Shown here: one piece after another, positions 38,048 to 51,677 of the stretch
Position numbering within the stretch: the first letter of the stretch is position 1
Layout: each line of letters starts with the position of its first letter
Source: Myxococcota bacterium
Lineage (GTDB): Bacteria; Myxococcota_A; UBA9160; SMWR01
NCBI GenBank assembly: GCA_039030075.1
Contig: JBCCEW010000006.1
Location: 202,349 to 266,348 of the forward strand
Direction: 5' to 3'
Length of the DNA stretch: 64,000 nt
The notes under the pieces: generated by a model
Told to the model about the DNA's origin: nothing
The model's input: only the letters and a program-made list of their open reading frames with translations
Databases searched by the model: none
Translations under genes and position numbers: made by a program

Positions 38048-38872
38048 ATGGCCACCCTCTTCGTCGTCGCCACTCCGATCGGGAACCTCGAGGACACCAC
38101 GCCGCGGGCGCTCCGGGTGCTCGCCGAGGCGCGGCTCGTGCTCGCCGAGGACACCCGCCAGACCCGCAAGCTCCTCGATCACTTCGAGGTGTCGGCGAAG
38201 CCCGTGTCGCTCCACGGTCACAACGAGGCGCGGCGCGTCGACACCGTCCTCGAAGTGCTCGAGGCCGGCGGCGACGTCGCCCTCGTGAGCGACGCCGGAA
38301 CGCCCCTGGTCTCGGACCCGGGCGAGCGCGTCGTGCGCGCCGCACTCGACGCGGGACACACGGTCAGCCCGGTGCCCGGGGCGTCGGCCCCGGTCGCGGC
38401 GCTGGTGGCGTCCGGGCTGCCCACCCTGCCGTTCCTGTTCGCCGGCTTTCCGCCCCGCAAGACCAAGGCGCGCGCGGCCTTCTTCGCCGACCTCGCCCCG
38501 CGACCCGAGACGCTCGTCTTCTTCGAATCGCCCCGGCGCCTCGCCGACACGTTGGCCGCCATGCTCGACGCCTTCGGGCCGCGGCCGGCCTGCGTCGCCC
38601 GCGAGCTGACGAAGCTCCACGAGACGATCACCCGGGCACCCCTCGACGAACTGGTTCGCCAGTTCGAGGAGCCGCCCCGCGGCGAAGTGACGCTCGTGGT
38701 AGCCGGGCGACCGGGCCCGGCCCCCGCCGCCTCGGAGGCGGTGCTCGCCGCGGCGCTGCGTGCCCGAGAGGCGGCCGGCGGATCGCCGTCGGAGATCGCG
38801 CGCGACGTCGCCAGGGCTACGGGCCTCCCCCGCGCGGAGATCTACGCGCGGCTGCTCGAACGCGGCGACTGA
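38048..38872 (+). CDS. rsmI: 16S rRNA 2'-O-ribose C1402 methyltransferase RsmI
   Basis: 274 residues. LFVVATPIGNLEDTTPRAL, LAEDTRQTRKLL, LHGHNE, VALVSDAGTPLVSDPG and VPGASAPVAAL are ordered RsmI motifs of the tetrapyrrole-methylase fold. It methylates the ribose of C1402 in 16S rRNA. ATG 38048 begins the canonical N-terminus. The C-terminal part (about 235-274) has the usual helical extension. It starts 10 bases after mtnA. Confidence 0.95.
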   Translation: MATLFVVATPIGNLEDTTPRALRVLAEARLVLAEDTRQTRKLLDHFEVSAKPVSLHGHNEARRVDTVLEVLEAGGDVALVSDAGTPLVSDPGERVVRAALDAGHTVSPVPGASAPVAALVASGLPTLPFLFAGFPPRKTKARAAFFADLAPRPETLVFFESPRRLADTLAAMLDAFGPRPACVARELTKLHETITRAPLDELVRQFEEPPRGEVTLVVAGRPGPAPAASEAVLAAALRAREAAGGSPSEIARDVARATGLPRAEIYARLLERGD

Positions 38873-38956
38873 CCCCCGCCCCGCGCGCCGCCGGCGCCGT
38901 CAAGCGGTGTCGCCGCTCAGCCGATGCCGAGGAGGCTCTCCCCGGAGGTGTCTCCC

Positions 38957-39595
38957 ATGACCCATTCCATCTGGTACGACGAGAAGGCGATCTTCGACGC
39001 CCTGGTCGTGCTGACCGACGAGACGGTCTACGTCGCGAACCCCACCGCGAAGCAGGGTGCCGAGCTCAAGGCGCGTCTCGACGCTGGGGAGCCGCCGCGC
39101 CAGGTGCTGAAGGACGAGGGGCAGCGGATCCCGCTCGCTTCGCTGACCCGGATTCGCTGGGACCAGAAGTCCGACGACATCGACCTCGACTACCGCGAGG
39201 GCAAGGAGAAGGACTCGAAGAACATCACTTTCGAGCGACGCGAATGGCGCGACGCCTTCGCGGCCGAACTCCAGCAGGCCCATGCGGATTGGGAGGCGAA
39301 GACGGTCGAGTACTCGGTCTTCCGGGCGATCCTCGGGCCGGCCGTCTTCGGCGCGTTCGTGGCCGGCGTCACCTGGCTCCTGCATCTGGCGGCGGTCGAG
39401 ATCGCCGCGGGCGAATCCGCCGAGATCTCGGGCCGACACGCCCTCGTCAAGAAGCTCCTGGCGCTCGGCCTCGAGTGGGTCGGTCCGGCGGGCGTGCTCG
39501 TGATCGGGGGGCTGATGCTGGCGGCGACGGTGTTCGTCCTGGGCCAACGGGCCGGTGACCCGCCGATCGTAACCACGCTGCGCCCGCCCCGCTGA
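38957..39595 (+). CDS. membrane protein of unknown function, N-terminal soluble domain
   Basis: 212 residues. The first 115 look soluble and beta-rich (WYDEKAIFDALVVLTDET, then RIPLASLTRIRWDQKSDDI), reminiscent of a PH-like domain but not assignable. Two membrane spans follow (about 124-148 and 167-195), with a short loop between them. GGAGG lies 8 bases before the ATG. The next gene starts 7 bases downstream and also encodes a small membrane protein, so the two may work together. I do not recognise a family. Confidence 0.65.
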   Translation: MTHSIWYDEKAIFDALVVLTDETVYVANPTAKQGAELKARLDAGEPPRQVLKDEGQRIPLASLTRIRWDQKSDDIDLDYREGKEKDSKNITFERREWRDAFAAELQQAHADWEAKTVEYSVFRAILGPAVFGAFVAGVTWLLHLAAVEIAAGESAEISGRHALVKKLLALGLEWVGPAGVLVIGGLMLAATVFVLGQRAGDPPIVTTLRPPR

Positions 39596-39602
39596 GCGCA
39601 TC

Positions 39603-40058
39603 GTGACCATCGCAGCGGTCGGCAACTTCATCGTCTACGGAATGTTCGCCTTCTTCGGCGGCATCTTCGCGTTGATCGTCCTGGCCGTCCTGTTCGGCAA
39701 GCGCATCGAGCGCAAGTGGGACTACGAAGCGGATTTCCGGGACGAGCGCGGCCGCGAGATCGGCGAGCTCGACGTCGAGCTCTTCCGCGTCATCGAAGAC
39801 AAGCGCGCGGCGGTGCAGCCCGACTTCCAGCTGAAGGTGAAGTTCGTGCTGCGCCACCCGGCCTTGACCCCGGGGCAGGGGCTCGTGGTGCGCCTCGCCG
39901 GAGAGCCCATCTTCGAGCAGACCCTCTCCGAGTCGGGCCGCGTCCTCCTGCGTGAGGACGCGCTCTGCAGCCAGATCAAGTCGCCGCGCGTGGGTGACCT
40001 CGTCACCGTCGAGGTCGGGGGCGCCGAGCTCTTCAGCGAGCCGCTTCGCCGGGACTAG
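39603..40058 (+). CDS. single-span membrane protein of unknown function
   Basis: 151 residues from a GTG start. One N-terminal span (about 7-31, rich in Phe/Ile/Gly) is followed by a soluble beta-rich domain with KRIERKWDYEADFRDERG, LKVKFVLRHPALTPGQGL and VGDLVTVEVGGAELF. The last resembles a small Ig-like or barrel domain. No known family was recognised. It follows the gene at 38957-39595 within 7 bases and is probably co-transcribed with it. Confidence 0.6.
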   Translation: MTIAAVGNFIVYGMFAFFGGIFALIVLAVLFGKRIERKWDYEADFRDERGREIGELDVELFRVIEDKRAAVQPDFQLKVKFVLRHPALTPGQGLVVRLAGEPIFEQTLSESGRVLLREDALCSQIKSPRVGDLVTVEVGGAELFSEPLRRD

Positions 40059-40209
40059 GCCCCGTTCCACGAGCCGACGCACTTCGGTTTCCCCCATCCG
40101 GGGGAGAGGCCCGCGCCCGGTCCGCCGGCTTGCGTCTTGCGCCGCGTCGCGCGCGGGGTTCAGAATCGGTATCGAGCCGACTCTGGCTCGCGCGCCCACG
40201 GAGGATGCC

Positions 40210-43086
40210 ATGCGCTCGACCCTGCGATTGATGTGGCTCGTGCTTCCGATCTCCTTCTCGCTGGGAATCGGTGGCTGTCCGGGAACCGAGATCGAGCTCC
40301 CGGGCCTCGAGGATCGCGTGAAGCTGACGACCGATCGCAACGGCGTCTGGCACATCGAAGCGGAGAACGACAACGATCTCGCGATCGCCCAGGGCTACGT
40401 TCAGTGCCGCGATCGTCTCTTCCAGATGGATCAGACCCGGCGGCAGGTGGATGGAACCGAGAGCGAGCTGTTGGGGCTCTCTCGCCTGAACGCCGACATC
40501 CAGGCCCGTGTCGTGGGGCTACACCGTGCCGCCCAGCGATCCCTCGACGCCGCGCCCCCCGAGTTCCAGGCGCTGCTGCAGGCGTTCGCCGACGGCGTGA
40601 ACCACTGCATCCTGACGGTGCCGCTCCCGCCCGAGTACGCGCTGCTCGAGCTGACGACGGTGCGCCCTTGGGAGCCCCTCGACAGTCTGAAGATCGGCAA
40701 GGCGATCGCCGCGAACCTCTCCCTCGACATCGATACGGGTCCAACCCAGCAGCTCTTCGCCTACACGGCCGCCGGGATCGCGAACGGCTTCGACGGACAA
40801 GCCCTGTTCTCCGAGGACGTGTTCCGCGCAGCACCGATGGATTCCGCATCGACGGTGCCGGACGCCACGAACGGAACGCCCTTCGCGGTCGATTGGAACG
40901 CGGCGAAGGCGCGGCACCTTGCGTCGGCGTCGAAAGCCGCCGCGCGCGCGGCCCGCAAGCTCGATGCGCACCCGATGTTCTCGCTGGCGATGAACCGCCG
41001 GGAGAGTTTCGTGGGAAGCAACGAATGGGGTGTGACGGGGAGTGCCGCGCGCGGCGGGAAGCCGATCATCGCCAACGACCCGCATCTCTCCCTCAACGCG
41101 CCGTCGACCTTCTGGGAGTGGCACCTCCGGGTCAACGACGATCCCGACAACGGGTCGATGAACGTGAGCGGTGTGGGTTTCCCCGGTACACCCGGCGTGA
41201 TTCTCGGGCAGAACGAGCGCGTTACCTGGGGCGCAACGACCAACCCGATGGACGTCGCCGACGTCTTCCAGGATCGGCTGCTCGTCGCCCAGGCCGACTG
41301 TCTGTTGATCGGTGCCCTCGCCTGCATCGAGAGCCCTCCGGGCACGTTCCACCCGGTCGAACTGGAACTCGGGGTGACGTATTTCTTCAACGTGGTGGGC
41401 GACGGAGTCCAGGACAACCTGATCCAGGCGACGGGCCTGCCGCCGGAGGCGGAGATCATCGCGACGGTTCCCTTCCGCAGCTTCGGCCCCGTCCTCGACA
41501 TCACGGATCCGAGCGTCCTTCAGCCTCCCTTCGGGACGACCGAGGTGCTCGTGCTCCAGTACACGGGTTTCCACGCCACCCAGGAGCTGCAGACCTTCGT
41601 CGCCTGGAATCGTGCGTCGAACCTCGCCGAGTTCGTAGCGGCGCTGCAGGACTTCGACGTCGGCTCCCAGAACTGGGCCTACGCGGATGTCGACGGCAAC
41701 CTCGCCTACTACGCGAGCGCCGAGATGCCCCTGCGAAGCGACCTGGAGCAGGGCGTCGTTGCCGGAGTCCCGCCGTACATCGTGCGCGACGGCATGTCAG
41801 GAGCGAACAACTGGGTCCCCGATCCCGCGCGCAGTCAGGGGCAGGCGATCCCCTTCGCGATCCTGCCCTTCGACGAGATGCCCCAGACCCTCAACCCGGA
41901 GAACGAGTTCTTCGTCAACGCGAACAATGACCCGGCCGGGACGACCCTCGACAACGACCCGCTGAACCAGGTGCGGACCTCGAACCCGAATGCGATCTAC
42001 TACCTGAACCCGGGCTATGCCCTCGGCCTGCGCGCCGGCCGGATCACCCAGCTCATCGAGGACGAGATCGCGAGCGGCCGCGTCTCGTTCGCCGAGATGA
42101 AGAAGTTCCAGGCCAACACCCAGCAGCTCGATGCCGAGCTGCTCGTGCCGTTCCTGCTCGACGCCTTCGCGAACGCGAGTGAGCCCGCAGCGCCGGCGGC
42201 GCTCGCCGCGCTCGCCGCGGACCCGGGCGTGTCGGAAGCGCTGGGCCGCCTCGAACACTGGGACTTCTCGACGCCCACGGGTCTGGACGAAGGTTGGGAC
42301 GCGTCGGACTTCTTCGGCTTCCGCTTCCCGCTGAATCACCGCAAGGGCGGGGGACAGGCCGAGATCGACGCCAGCGTGGCGGCCACTCTCTACAACATGT
42401 GGCGCGGCTTCGCGGTGCGGAACATCGTCGACGCACGCCTCGCGGGGTTCGGGCTCGGTGCGGGGTCGACCGAGGCGTTGAAGGCGCTGCACAACCTGCT
42501 CGATCAGGCCCCCTACACGGGAATCGCAGCAGCCGGGATCGACTGGATTCCGGAGCCGGCCGCCCTCGACGCCGAGGATCGGCGCGACCTCGCGTTGCTC
42601 CAGGCCATGCGCGACGCCCTCGACCAGCTGGCGTCGAACGACCTCGCCCCCGCCTTCGGCAACTCGACGAACCAGGAGGACTACCGCTGGGGGAAGCTCC
42701 ACCGGATCGTCTTCGATCACCCCTTCGACGACACGCTCAGCATCCCGCCGAAGGGCGGCTTCGACGACGTCAGCCCGGAGCTGCGCGGCGTGGCGCGGGA
42801 CGGCGGCTACAACGTCGTGAACGCCTCGGGATTCTCGGCCCGAGCGACCGGGCTCGACAGCTTCCGTTTCGGGGGCGGCCCGGTGCGCCGCTACGTCGGG
42901 ACGCCGAACCGGGGTCGCATCTTCGGCGTGAACCAGGTGCCGGGCGGGCCGGCGGGGGATCCGGACGATCCCGACTACGCCACCCAGCTCGCCGTGTGGC
43001 TGACGGCCGACTACCACCTCGTCAACATGACGCGGATCATCCCCGGCGAGCGCGAGACCTTCGTGCCGCCGCCGCCGGCTCCCTGA
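40210..43086 (+). CDS. penicillin acylase family lipoprotein (Ntn hydrolase)
   Basis: 958 residues, somewhat longer than the usual 750-850. The signal ends in a good lipobox, LGIGGC (Cys23). The alpha-subunit region has RDRLFQMDQTRRQVDG. The catalytic N-terminal nucleophile is Ser270 in VGSNEWGVTG, where autocleavage would free the beta subunit; NDPHL follows. Penicillin-acylase proteins hydrolyse amide bonds, including beta-lactams, acyl-homoserine lactones and aculeacin. The substrate is unknown. Attachment to the envelope by lipid is inferred. GGAGG precedes the ATG by 5 bases. A strong hairpin follows the stop. Confidence 0.92.
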   Translation: MRSTLRLMWLVLPISFSLGIGGCPGTEIELPGLEDRVKLTTDRNGVWHIEAENDNDLAIAQGYVQCRDRLFQMDQTRRQVDGTESELLGLSRLNADIQARVVGLHRAAQRSLDAAPPEFQALLQAFADGVNHCILTVPLPPEYALLELTTVRPWEPLDSLKIGKAIAANLSLDIDTGPTQQLFAYTAAGIANGFDGQALFSEDVFRAAPMDSASTVPDATNGTPFAVDWNAAKARHLASASKAAARAARKLDAHPMFSLAMNRRESFVGSNEWGVTGSAARGGKPIIANDPHLSLNAPSTFWEWHLRVNDDPDNGSMNVSGVGFPGTPGVILGQNERVTWGATTNPMDVADVFQDRLLVAQADCLLIGALACIESPPGTFHPVELELGVTYFFNVVGDGVQDNLIQATGLPPEAEIIATVPFRSFGPVLDITDPSVLQPPFGTTEVLVLQYTGFHATQELQTFVAWNRASNLAEFVAALQDFDVGSQNWAYADVDGNLAYYASAEMPLRSDLEQGVVAGVPPYIVRDGMSGANNWVPDPARSQGQAIPFAILPFDEMPQTLNPENEFFVNANNDPAGTTLDNDPLNQVRTSNPNAIYYLNPGYALGLRAGRITQLIEDEIASGRVSFAEMKKFQANTQQLDAELLVPFLLDAFANASEPAAPAALAALAADPGVSEALGRLEHWDFSTPTGLDEGWDASDFFGFRFPLNHRKGGGQAEIDASVAATLYNMWRGFAVRNIVDARLAGFGLGAGSTEALKALHNLLDQAPYTGIAAAGIDWIPEPAALDAEDRRDLALLQAMRDALDQLASNDLAPAFGNSTNQEDYRWGKLHRIVFDHPFDDTLSIPPKGGFDDVSPELRGVARDGGYNVVNASGFSARATGLDSFRFGGGPVRRYVGTPNRGRIFGVNQVPGGPAGDPDDPDYATQLAVWLTADYHLVNMTRIIPGERETFVPPPPAP

Positions 43087-43097
43087 GCGAAGGGAGA

Positions 43098-43128
43098 TCG
43101 TCGGAGGCGGGCCCCCCGCCTCCGACGA
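43098..43128. terminator. perfect 14-bp hairpin between convergent genes
   Basis: TCGTCGGAGGCGGG pairs perfectly with CCCGCCTCCGACGA around a 3-base loop. It sits 11 bases after the penicillin-acylase stop and 13 before the convergent hydrolase stop, so it could serve both genes. No U-tract is present on either side. Confidence 0.65.
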
Positions 43129-43148
43129 CAACCGCCTCCGACTACAAC
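43117..43148. repeat. two-copy 16-base tandem repeat
   Basis: CGCCTCCGACGACAAC (43117-43132) is followed at once by CGCCTCCGACTACAAC (43133-43148), with one difference. The second copy covers the stop codon of the minus-strand hydrolase, and the first overlaps the right arm of the hairpin. It looks like a small slippage duplication. Confidence 0.6.
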
Positions 43149-43999
43149 CGAGACAGGAAGCTCCGCATCGCCTCGACGAGTGGCTCGGGCCGATCCTCGG
43201 GGACGAAGCTCCTGCTGTCGTCGATCCACACGACCTCGGCGTGGGGGAGGCGGTCGGCCAGGGCGCGCGCATGCTTGGGCAGGAAGACCTGGTCTTCGCT
43301 CGCCCACGCCAGCAGCGTCGGCTTCGTGAACCCTTCGAGCTTCGCGGCCGCTTCGAGGGTGATGCGGGGGTCGATGCTGCGCACGAGCTTCCCGGCATCG
43401 CGTCGGATGCCCGCGTCGCGCAGCACCGGGCCGACGTAGCTCTCGGCGATCTCGGGCGGCAGGCGCCGCTTCACGAGGCCGCCGAGCACGAGCGGCGAGT
43501 AGCGGATCGCATCGAAGCGGAGCGTCTGGAGCGTGAGGTCGAAGAGCGTTTGCGACTTCGCCAGCCACTCGAGAGGCCGGAAGCGCGGCGGCAGGAAGTT
43601 CTCGAAGGCGTCGCACGGCGTGAGCACGATGCCGCCGACGCGTTCGGGCTGGGTGGTGATCAGGTGCTGGGTGATGGCGCCGCCCGTGTCGTTGGCCACC
43701 AGGACGACGTCGTGGAGATCGAGCGTTTCGAGGAACTCGGCCACGCTGGCGGCCACGGTCTCGATCGTGTGCTCGGCGTCGGCGGGGCGCGCGACGTCAT
43801 GGGAGCCGAGCGGCCAGTCGGGTGTGATGCAGTGCGCGACGTCGGAGAGACCCGGGACGACCTTGCGCCACAGGTCGCCGTTCACGAGCAGTCCATGCAC
43901 GAAGACCAGGGGCCGGCCTTCGCCGCGCTCGCGGTAGGACAGCGGGCCGGAAGAGAGGGAAACCGAACGGCACTCGCCGAGGTCGGGAGAGATCGGCAT
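43142..43999 (-). CDS. alpha/beta hydrolase with Asp nucleophile, catalytic His not seen
   Basis: 285 residues of the haloalkane dehalogenase/epoxide hydrolase branch: PLVFVHGLLVNGDLW holds the oxyanion His-Gly, and the nucleophile elbow reads VLVANDTGGA with Asp104 in place of Ser. The acidic partner is Glu235/Asp236 (ASEDQVF). Where the catalytic His normally sits before Phe-(I/V)-x-E-D, this protein has Ser264 (DSRSFVPED). Hydrolysis of the ester intermediate may be impaired, or the protein may do something else. AGGAGG precedes ATG 43999. It diverges from the TetR gene around a strong palindrome, so it is probably repressed by it. Confidence 0.83.
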   Translation of the reverse strand: MPISPDLGECRSVSLSSGPLSYRERGEGRPLVFVHGLLVNGDLWRKVVPGLSDVAHCITPDWPLGSHDVARPADAEHTIETVAASVAEFLETLDLHDVVLVANDTGGAITQHLITTQPERVGGIVLTPCDAFENFLPPRFRPLEWLAKSQTLFDLTLQTLRFDAIRYSPLVLGGLVKRRLPPEIAESYVGPVLRDAGIRRDAGKLVRSIDPRITLEAAAKLEGFTKPTLLAWASEDQVFLPKHARALADRLPHAEVVWIDDSRSFVPEDRPEPLVEAMRSFLSRL

Positions 44000-44071
44000 G
44001 CAGCCTCCTGGGCCTGGCGCTGGCGCCAACGGGGCCCTGAGCCCCGTGTCGCCAATCGCGTGGAGGCCTCA

Positions 44072-44100
44072 ATTTACATACAAACAGTTTGTATGTAAAT
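44072..44100. promoter_or_regulatory. TetR-type operator palindrome
   Basis: ATTTACATACAAA and TTTGTATGTAAAT are perfect 13-base arms around a CAG spacer. It lies between the divergent hydrolase and TetR genes, and the right arm covers the -35 of the TetR promoter. It is strikingly AT-rich in this GC-rich DNA. Confidence 0.88.
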
Positions 44101-44116
44101 GATCTGGAGCTAGAGT
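44089..44116 (+). promoter_or_regulatory. TetR gene promoter overlapping the operator
   Basis: TTGTAT (44089-44094), a 16-base spacer and TAGAGT (44111-44116) precede the GTG at 44123 by 6 bases. The -35 lies in the operator's right arm, which fits autorepression. Confidence 0.5.
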
Positions 44117-44122
44117 TCGCCC

Positions 44123-49496
<5,374 letters not shown>

Positions 49497-49520
49497 CCGG
49501 CGCCGTCCCGCTCCCTCGGA

Positions 49521-50387
49521 TCAGCCGAGCTTCGACATCACCTCGCCGCCGAAGCGGTCCAGGTTCTCGATCGGGTTGCCACCGCCGAGCGCTTGGAGCG
49601 GGATGATCAGCCGCGAAACGCCGAGATCTTCGTACTGCTGCACGACCTCGGGGCCCTCCATCGCCGGCACCCACATGCAGCTCACCTCGATCTCCTTCGC
49701 GTCGCGCCCGTGGGCGGCACAGGCCTCGCCGAGCTGGGCCATCATCGGCTTCAGCTGGTCCACCGAGGCGGTCGGCGCGTACCAGCCCTCGCCGTACTTC
49801 GCGACGCGCTCGAAGGCCTTGCCCTTCGAGCCGCCGATCACCACGGGGAAGGGCGTCTGGACCGGCAGCGGGTAGCTCTTGAAGCCGCTCCAGTCGAGGA
49901 AGTCGCTCTGGTGTTCGACCACGTCGCCGGACCACACCTTGCGCATTGCTTCGACGGCGTCGTCGAAGCGCGCGCCGCGACGCTCGAAGGGAACACCCAT
50001 CGCGCGGAACTCTTCCTTGAGCCAACCGATGCCGATGCCGAGCATGAAGCGTCCGCCCGTCACGACGTCCAGACTCGCCGCTTGCTTCGCGAGATAGAGC
50101 GGGTTCGACTGGGAGAGGATGTTCACCCCGGTGCCGAAGCGCAGGTGCTTCGTGTGCTGGGCCGCCGCGGCCACCGCGATCAGCGGGTCGACGAAGGGCG
50201 TCTCGGGCGTCACGCCCATCTTTCCGTCGGCCGAGTAGGGGTACTTGCTCTGGTAGTCCACGGGCACGATCACGTGCTCGAAGGTCCAGACCGATTCGAG
50301 CCCGACCTCCTCCGCCTTCTGGGCCAGGGTGACGATCGATTCGAGGCGATCGGCCCCGACGTTGATGGGGATGAGTGCGATCTTCAT
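49521..50387 (-). CDS. luciferase-like monooxygenase (LLM) family oxidoreductase
   Basis: 288 residues of the bacterial-luciferase TIM barrel. LESVWTFEHVIVP, LRFGTGVNILSQ, GGRFMLGIGIGWLKEEF and PFPVVIGG resemble F420-dependent LLM enzymes. Such enzymes oxidise or reduce small molecules with F420 or FMN; which cofactor cannot be said. No F420 synthesis gene is in the window. It stands alone between the response regulator and the polysaccharide locus. Confidence 0.85.
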   Translation of the reverse strand: MKIALIPINVGADRLESIVTLAQKAEEVGLESVWTFEHVIVPVDYQSKYPYSADGKMGVTPETPFVDPLIAVAAAAQHTKHLRFGTGVNILSQSNPLYLAKQAASLDVVTGGRFMLGIGIGWLKEEFRAMGVPFERRGARFDDAVEAMRKVWSGDVVEHQSDFLDWSGFKSYPLPVQTPFPVVIGGSKGKAFERVAKYGEGWYAPTASVDQLKPMMAQLGEACAAHGRDAKEIEVSCMWVPAMEGPEVVQQYEDLGVSRLIIPLQALGGGNPIENLDRFGGEVMSKLG

Positions 50388-50471
50388 GGGGGGCTCCCTT
50401 CGGTGCGTGGGAGCGGAATGTACCGGGCAGGAGGCGCGAAGGGGAGGGCAGCCTCCGCTCTGGCCCGAACT

Positions 50472-51677
50472 TCAAGACGCGGCGTCGACGCCGGCGACCT
50501 CGAAGAGCACCTTTTCCAGGTTCTCGAAGTGGGCTTCCCAGGTCCAGTGCTGCTCGACGAAGCGGCGGGCAGCGTCTCCCAGCTGGCGACGCTGCTCGGC
50601 GTCCTTCAGCAGGGACGCGACGGCCGCGGCGAAACCCTCCGGGTCCTCGCGCACGAGCAGGTGCTCTTCGGGAACCCCCTGGATGCCTTCGTTCGCCGCC
50701 GCCGTGGCCACCACGGGCAGCGCGCATCCCATCGCCTGCACCAGCTTGTTCTGCATGCCCGCGGCGATCCGCAGCGGCGCCACTGCCACCTCGGCGCGGC
50801 AGAGCCAGTCGGTGACGTCGGGTACCTCGCCGGTCACCTCGATGACCCCGGGCTCGGCCAGCGCCTCGACGGCCCGCTGGGGATTGCGACCGACGATCCA
50901 GAACTTCGCGTGGGGCACCTCTGCCCGCACCCGCGGCAGGATCTCCTGGGCGAACCAGCTCACCGCGTCGACGTTCGTGTAGGTCGACATGACCCCGGTG
51001 ATCACGATTGCGCCGGGCTCTTTCTCGTAGCCCTGCACCCGATCGAGCGGGGGGACGTCTTGCCCATGGGGGCACACGACCGCGTTCGGGACCGGGGCCG
51101 TCTGCTCGAGGGCCTCGATGTCCGACGGGCCACACAGAAACACCCGGTCGAAGTCCGCGGCGGCCGCGGGCTCGTAGGGACGCACCTTCGCCACCTCGAG
51201 ACCGTAGAAGACCTTCCGCATCGGGTCGGAGACGTGTTCGAGCATGCGCCCCAGGTTGAGTGCCTGGCAGATCTGCATGCCCATCACCTTCGGCACCGCT
51301 GCGTGGCGCGTGTACTCGGCCATCCGGATCAGATGGGTGTAGACGACGTCGTAGCCCTCTTCAGCGAGGCGTTCTTGGAGGAGCTCGCGCATCTCCGACG
51401 ACCGGTAGTACTCGGTCTGCATCGGACGGCGGAAGGGCAGGGTGAGCGCGGTCGACGCGTAGGAGCGCCACTTCGACAGGTGCACCGCGTCGATGCGTCG
51501 ACACACGTCCGAGAGACCTTCGCGCAGGACGCGCTCGTCGCTTTCGCTCTCGACGAAGCACGCGAGGTCCACCGTGTGCCCGCGATCGACCAGATAACGC
51601 ACCAGCCGATCGACGGTCATGGAATCAGCCATGGTCGGCGGCCAGGGCGGCCGGGCGCAGACGGCCAGGATCTTCAT
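50472..51677 (-). CDS. glycosyltransferase family 4, exopolysaccharide type
   Basis: 401 residues with GT-B fold. MKILAVCARPPWPPTMADS begins the N-terminal Rossmann domain. The C-terminal domain has AIVITGVMSTYTNVDAVSWF, KFWIVGRNPQ, and APLRIAAGMQNKLVQAMGCALPVVAT, the sugar-nucleotide site. It resembles the PEP-CTERM/exosortase-associated sugar transferases (TIGR03087-like); this subfamily call is tentative. Its ATG overlaps the stop of the AlgD-like dehydrogenase (ATGA), so the two are co-translated. Confidence 0.85.
   Translation of the reverse strand: MKILAVCARPPWPPTMADSMTVDRLVRYLVDRGHTVDLACFVESESDERVLREGLSDVCRRIDAVHLSKWRSYASTALTLPFRRPMQTEYYRSSEMRELLQERLAEEGYDVVYTHLIRMAEYTRHAAVPKVMGMQICQALNLGRMLEHVSDPMRKVFYGLEVAKVRPYEPAAAADFDRVFLCGPSDIEALEQTAPVPNAVVCPHGQDVPPLDRVQGYEKEPGAIVITGVMSTYTNVDAVSWFAQEILPRVRAEVPHAKFWIVGRNPQRAVEALAEPGVIEVTGEVPDVTDWLCRAEVAVAPLRIAAGMQNKLVQAMGCALPVVATAAANEGIQGVPEEHLLVREDPEGFAAAVASLLKDAEQRRQLGDAARRFVEQHWTWEAHFENLEKVLFEVAGVDAAS

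Noticed and set aside
49521..50387. Firm assignment as an F420-dependent enzyme
   Set aside because: LLM proteins also use FMN, and no F420 genes are in the window, so the cofactor is left open.
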